Shown one piece after another: positions 33,759 to 36,909 of a DNA stretch of 36,909 nucleotides. The number at the start of each line of letters is the position of its first letter. Position 1 is the stretch's first letter. The notes under the pieces are model-generated. The model was not told the DNA's origin and did no database searches. It was given only the letters and a program-made list of their open reading frames with translations. This stretch comes from Candidatus Hodarchaeota archaeon (GTDB lineage: Archaea; Asgardarchaeota; Heimdallarchaeia; Hodarchaeales; Hodarchaeaceae), in contig JAEOSR010000001.1 in assembly GCA_016840285.1 (NCBI GenBank), positions 1 through 36,909 on the forward strand, read 5' to 3'. The position numbers and the translations under genes were made by a program.

Positions 33759-34537
33759 TTTGCTAGATATCCTCCATCTACAGGAATCACAGTACCTGTT
33801 ATGTATGAACTTGCTCGACTAGCCAAAAACACAATTGGCCCTTTTAACTCCCATAGCTCCCCGAAACGTCCAAAAGGACAATCAGCTAGTAACTGTTCGC
33901 GAAAAGGACTTTTCTCTCCCGTAAAATGACGGGTCATATATGAAGGAAACCAGCTTGGAGCAATAGCATTGACACGAATCCCAAGGGAAGCCCATTCAAT
34001 AGCTAATTGTTTTGTCATACCAATGACACCAGCTTTGGAGGCGGAATACGCTGTGAGCCCTATTTCGCCACCAGTCATACCAGAAACACTCGATATATTT
34101 ATTATTGAGCCATCTCCTTTAGGAATCAAGAATTTTTTAGCCACCTCTCGTGTAACTACGAATAGGCCTGTTAAGTTAGTATCAATAACCATATTCCAGC
34201 GATCTAAAGGCATAGTTTCCGAATCATGACCCCAACTGACCCCTGCATTATTAACAAGAGTATCGATAGAAAATCCTTTATCTCCCAAAGATTTTACGAG
34301 GTCTAGAATATCCTCCTCAATACTCACATCACACTTGATCGCCACTATTTCAGGGCCGATTTTCCCTAGTTTGGAGGAAGCTTCTTCTAACGAGCCATGT
34401 CTTCCTCTTCCACATATAGCAACAGCAGCTCCTGCTTCAGCTAATCCTTCAGCCATACTATATCCTATACCAGAAGCTCCACCAGTCACTAAAGCCTTTT
34501 TTCCCGTTAAATCAAATAGCTGCTTGACATCAGTCAC
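33755..34537 (-). CDS. Short-chain dehydrogenase/reductase (first of a tandem pair)
   Basis: Classical SDR. From the GTG at 34537 the cofactor loop LVTGGASGIG ends at residue 25, the NNAG motif is near 96-99, the catalytic Ser150 is in INISSVSG and Tyr164/Lys168 are in TAYSASKAGVIG. ICGRGRHGSLEEASSKL parallels the same region of its neighbour. Start choice: GTG 34552 and 34546 are in frame too, but AGGTGAT (34554-34548) overlaps or abuts them, whereas 34537 has suitable spacing and gives the usual short lead before LTGK. It is the first gene of the four-gene operon. Substrate unknown; gluconate/2-oxo-acid or beta-oxoacyl reductions are options. Confidence 0.88.
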   Translation of the reverse strand: MTDVKQLFDLTGKKALVTGGASGIGYSMAEGLAEAGAAVAICGRGRHGSLEEASSKLGKIGPEIVAIKCDVSIEEDILDLVKSLGDKGFSIDTLVNNAGVSWGHDSETMPLDRWNMVIDTNLTGLFVVTREVAKKFLIPKGDGSIINISSVSGMTGGEIGLTAYSASKAGVIGMTKQLAIEWASLGIRVNAIAPSWFPSYMTRHFTGEKSPFREQLLADCPFGRFGELWELKGPIVFLASRASSYITGTVIPVDGGYLAK

Positions 34538-34625
34538 AGTTTTCACTATCACCTAGATTATTCTACATGAATGTTTTTCCTACTATGGAAAATTGTAGGA
34601 GGAAGGGTATTTCCTTTTATTTATT

Positions 34626-35708
34626 TCACTTTTGGAAATTCAAGAGTAACTTCCCCCATATCCGTATTATACGCTCATCTTGACTCAGATCCGAAAGGGT
34701 ATCATCATCACCAACAAACGTATCTAAAAGAGTTGCAGCACTAAGAGAATTAAGTCGAGACTCATGATATTGAAGAAGTTCTTCAATTAACAGTCGCTTA
34801 ATTCCTGGACTCATATCTACCAGAATTGCATAGGGGGTAGCGAAAAGTTTCTTATGAAAGTCCTGTTTTAATAACAGATCTGAAGTTAAACCAGAATCAA
34901 TTGCCATGAAGTAATCTTTCCCAAATACAAAGCGTAATTTGTAAATCACTGTTGTTCCAAAAGAAATGTATCGGGGTTTAGATTCAAATAATGAATGAAT
35001 GAAACCAACAATTGCTGCGAAGAAACCTGCCCAAATTCCCTGGTTAGTGATATTATATGCAAAGGGGATATCAAATCCATCCAGATTAGCTATTATAGAA
35101 AAACCTTCATGAGTGGGTAACATTTCTGTTGTTCTTTCAGCAGCTTGGCGTAAGTAGTAATGGAGTAAGAGTAGTTCCTGAAATGAAAGAATTGAAAAAT
35201 TTGATCCAGCCTTTCCTACTATATTATTAATACTTTCGTCTATTAAATAATCTTCATTTATATCAGCAATAATGCGTCTGAAATGTTCTTCAATTTCAGC
35301 TTGAGTGGCATCATCTACATCTGCCACCATGTTTGAGTAAAGAATACTGGCTTGACCCACTAGAACTGCTTTCATAATGATTTGGATATCTTCCGGAATG
35401 CCTCCTTCGGCTGAGATCAAGAGTAAAGTGACTGAAGGATCAGAAATTATCAAGAAAAACTTCTCTTCTAACGAAACAATAAACACTTCAGAAGCTTTTA
35501 ATCCAGCATGTCCCCTAAGATCAAAAATGATACTGGCAATCCCTTCTGTACCGAAAAGCTCCTTACCTAGTTTTCCCAAGCCCATTAAAAAATTTGAGAC
35601 CACTTCAAGAAATTCAGTTGACGGATTTCCAAAATGCCATTTGACTTCAGTCCCCTCTACAAAAAGAGCCCAATGTTCGGCAACTGAAGCACGTTTGCTT
35701 AAAGCCAT
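34626..35708 (-). CDS. Tandem longin/roadblock-like domain protein, candidate GTPase regulator
   Basis: 360 residues with two similar alpha/beta modules. Module one (~10-135) has HWALFVEGTEVKWHF, a strand-turn-strand, and SEVFIVSLEEKFFLIISDP followed by VTLLLISAEGGIP. Module two (~205-310) has FSIIANLDGFDIPFAYN and LRFVFGKDYFMAIDSG. Between them is a helical linker. The pattern of two antiparallel strands, a long amphipathic helix and three more strands is that of longin/roadblock domains, which in eukaryotes and Asgards act with small GTPases. No transmembrane or signal sequence. The ATG has GAAGGGG upstream. It sits alone between the dehydratase operon and divergent small frames. Function is inferred only from fold. 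Confidence 0.6.
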   Translation of the reverse strand: MALSKRASVAEHWALFVEGTEVKWHFGNPSTEFLEVVSNFLMGLGKLGKELFGTEGIASIIFDLRGHAGLKASEVFIVSLEEKFFLIISDPSVTLLLISAEGGIPEDIQIIMKAVLVGQASILYSNMVADVDDATQAEIEEHFRRIIADINEDYLIDESINNIVGKAGSNFSILSFQELLLLHYYLRQAAERTTEMLPTHEGFSIIANLDGFDIPFAYNITNQGIWAGFFAAIVGFIHSLFESKPRYISFGTTVIYKLRFVFGKDYFMAIDSGLTSDLLLKQDFHKKLFATPYAILVDMSPGIKRLLIEELLQYHESRLNSLSAATLLDTFVGDDDTLSDLSQDERIIRIWGKLLLNFQK

Positions 35709-35890
35709 TTATTTCGCCCCTTCAGAATTATAACTAATTAGAATATTACTTTTATATAAAGATGCACATAATAAAAATGCTACCAATATCTAAAAATATG
35801 AGTTTAAATAGTAAGAGTTCTAATCATAAGTTATTGAGGATTGAAATTGAGGGGTGACATGAAGTAGCTACCAAGAACTTCAATAAGCAA

Positions 35891-36106
35891 TTGAATCTTG
35901 AGTATGTATCTGAAACCAAAGAAATAACTCTCCAAAAAGACCTACCAAAACTCTCTTATGCAGTAGCTTTCTATATGAGAAATGGTTTCACAGTCACTTA
36001 TAATAGCGCTATTGAATGGAAGAAACTTCAGTATTGTGATTGGCATAGAATTTTCTCTCGCTTAATTGCTGCTGATCAAAGAGAAAATAGAAAACTGGGT
36101 AAATAA
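35891..36106 (+). CDS. Small reading frame of unknown function, possibly frameshifted
   Basis: A 71-residue frame from a TTG (35891), with KKLQYCDWHRIFSRLIAADQ near the end. I do not recognise it. Upstream, the strong site GAGGGGTGAC (35848-35857) lies just before an ATG at 35859 whose own frame ends after two codons (ATG AAG TAG), while the frame of this ORF is open from 35858. A single-base change could have separated the start from the body. The 35709-35858 stretch also contains a TATA-like TTTAAATAG near 35801. Confidence that it is expressed as given is low. Confidence 0.3.
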   Translation: MNLEYVSETKEITLQKDLPKLSYAVAFYMRNGFTVTYNSAIEWKKLQYCDWHRIFSRLIAADQRENRKLGK

Positions 36107-36222
36107 TTTTAAGAATTTCCATAACCCATCTAAATATCACCAAAAATAAAACACTGAATCGCTATTCAATAATTTATTTTTTACTGGCATTAAACACTGT
36201 TTTTGTAATTACTGCTTGGATA

Positions 36223-36783
36223 TTGCAGCCCTTTAGTTCAGAAGATTATAAAAATCTCTTAGCTATTAGCGGGTTTATACTCTTTGTTATTTGTGGACTC
36301 ATATTGATAGCATTCGTGTTTAAGTTTAACATCCAGGCCCAAGCAAGAAGAGCTTGGTTGTTAATTTCAGCAGCAATATTTTCATGGGCAATCAGCATTT
36401 TTTACAATAATATCCTTCAAGCTGAAGTTGAAGAACCATTAATAGGGATATTACTCCGACATTTAGGTTATGTAATCTTTTTTATGGGTTTAGTGATGCA
36501 ATGGAGAACCATGGAAGTTCAGGTAAAAAGGGGAGAAATACTTCTATTATTAATATTATTTGGAGTACGTTTGGTAACTGTTTTAATATTGATCTTGAAG
36601 ATCCCTATAATAGTAGACATGGAAACTTTGGCTGAGACATTACTAATAGCAGCTTATCCAATAATGGATTTAATTCTCACCTTTATTTCTAGAGTGGTTT
36701 TATGGAAGGTTAAACGAAAAAAAATGGTCTTTCCATGGATTGTTTTGACTTTATTACTAGTAAACAATATGGTTCTGAATTAG
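36223..36783 (+). CDS. Multi-pass membrane protein, incomplete or broken
   Basis: The frame has at least six hydrophobic helices, such as LLAISGFILFVICGLILIAF, AWLLISAAIFSWAIS and LLLLILFGVRLVTVLILIL. It is open upstream to 36103 but contains no ATG, GTG or TTG before the TTG at 36223. That upstream part encodes another helix (IIYFLLALNTVFVITAWIL), so the given start would cut off the first helix. Seven helices in all resemble the sensory 7TM halves of signalling proteins, but nothing follows helix seven before the TAG at 36781-36783. It may be a truncated receptor whose output part was lost by frameshift; the family is not identified. Confidence 0.5.
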   Translation: MQPFSSEDYKNLLAISGFILFVICGLILIAFVFKFNIQAQARRAWLLISAAIFSWAISIFYNNILQAEVEEPLIGILLRHLGYVIFFMGLVMQWRTMEVQVKRGEILLLLILFGVRLVTVLILILKIPIIVDMETLAETLLIAAYPIMDLILTFISRVVLWKVKRKKMVFPWIVLTLLLVNNMVLN

Positions 36784-36909
36784 CAACAGATATCAGATAT
36801 CTAAGAGGGAAACCAGTCAAGAATCATCTAATTCAAAAAACTTTTATTGTTGAAAATCCACGCCTTTCTGTTTCACAATCTTCTTTTGACTGGGGAATCA
36901 GAATGAAAA
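36735..36909 (+). CDS. Partial open frame at the window end
   Basis: An uninterrupted frame from ATG 36735 to the window edge (58 codons, no stop), overlapping the membrane-protein frame by 49 bases in another phase. Its content (YGSELATDIRYLRGKPVKNH and on) is hydrophilic and protein-like. It may be the continuation of the membrane protein after a frameshift, or a new gene. There is no ribosome site before the ATG. It is listed as incomplete and uncertain. Confidence 0.35.
   Translation, partial: MDCFDFITSKQYGSELATDIRYLRGKPVKNHLIQKTFIVENPRLSVSQSSFDWGIRMK

Overview
The window is AT-rich and archaeal in style: Shine-Dalgarno sites read AGGTGA or GGAG, TTG and GTG starts are frequent, short operons are tightly packed, and surface proteins are rich in Asn-X-Ser/Thr. 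A Rab/Ras-type small GTPase occurs together with several proteins that look like longin/roadblock-fold proteins, and this points to an Asgard (Promethearchaeota) archaeon. No rRNA, tRNA, CRISPR array, insertion sequence or phage gene was seen. The lineage within Asgard cannot be fixed from these genes.

Layout. (1) 1-8397, plus strand: a branched-chain-amino-acid-type ABC importer (membrane-anchored binding protein, LivH, LivM, LivG, LivF), then an N-acyl-D-amino-acid deacylase and a HisC-like aminotransferase. This reads as uptake and breakdown of acylated or D-amino acids. (2) 8451-12997, minus strand: an alpha/beta hydrolase, a secreted metallophosphoesterase and a lipoprotein. The last two share a repeated domain resembling the sulfite-oxidase molybdopterin-binding fold. 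(3) 13267-17662: a longin-like protein with a SAP-like tail, threonine aldolase, a small MFS-like fragment, a NimA-like flavin protein and an M3 oligopeptidase. (4) 17749-21624: a PadR regulator behind two identical palindromes, its HAAS/RDD membrane partner, a YdjM-like membrane protein, two flavodoxin-domain proteins, a broken metallo-beta-lactamase gene and MsrB. (5) 21651-24387: a transglutaminase-like protein, a GNAT acetyltransferase, a coiled-coil protein and a small cysteine protein.

(6) 24731-30453 is the most striking part. A 1610-residue single-pass membrane protein carries about nine ~100-residue extracellular repeats and a cytoplasmic module that resembles a longin/roadblock domain. 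A Rab-like GTPase gene follows on the same strand. A receptor that acts on a GTPase is the natural hypothesis. (7) 30481-34537, minus strand: two SDR reductases and two 2-hydroxyacyl-CoA dehydratase-type subunits form one operon without an activator gene. (8) 34626-35708, minus strand: a protein with apparently two longin/roadblock-like domains, an Asgard-style candidate GTPase regulator. (9) 35859-36909: poorly formed reading frames, including a multi-pass membrane protein with no normal start and an incomplete frame running off the end.

Amino-acid uptake, deacylation, transamination, 2-oxo/2-hydroxyacid reduction and 2-hydroxyacyl-CoA dehydration could together make an amino-acid fermentation route, but the two halves lie 22 kb apart and the link is inference.
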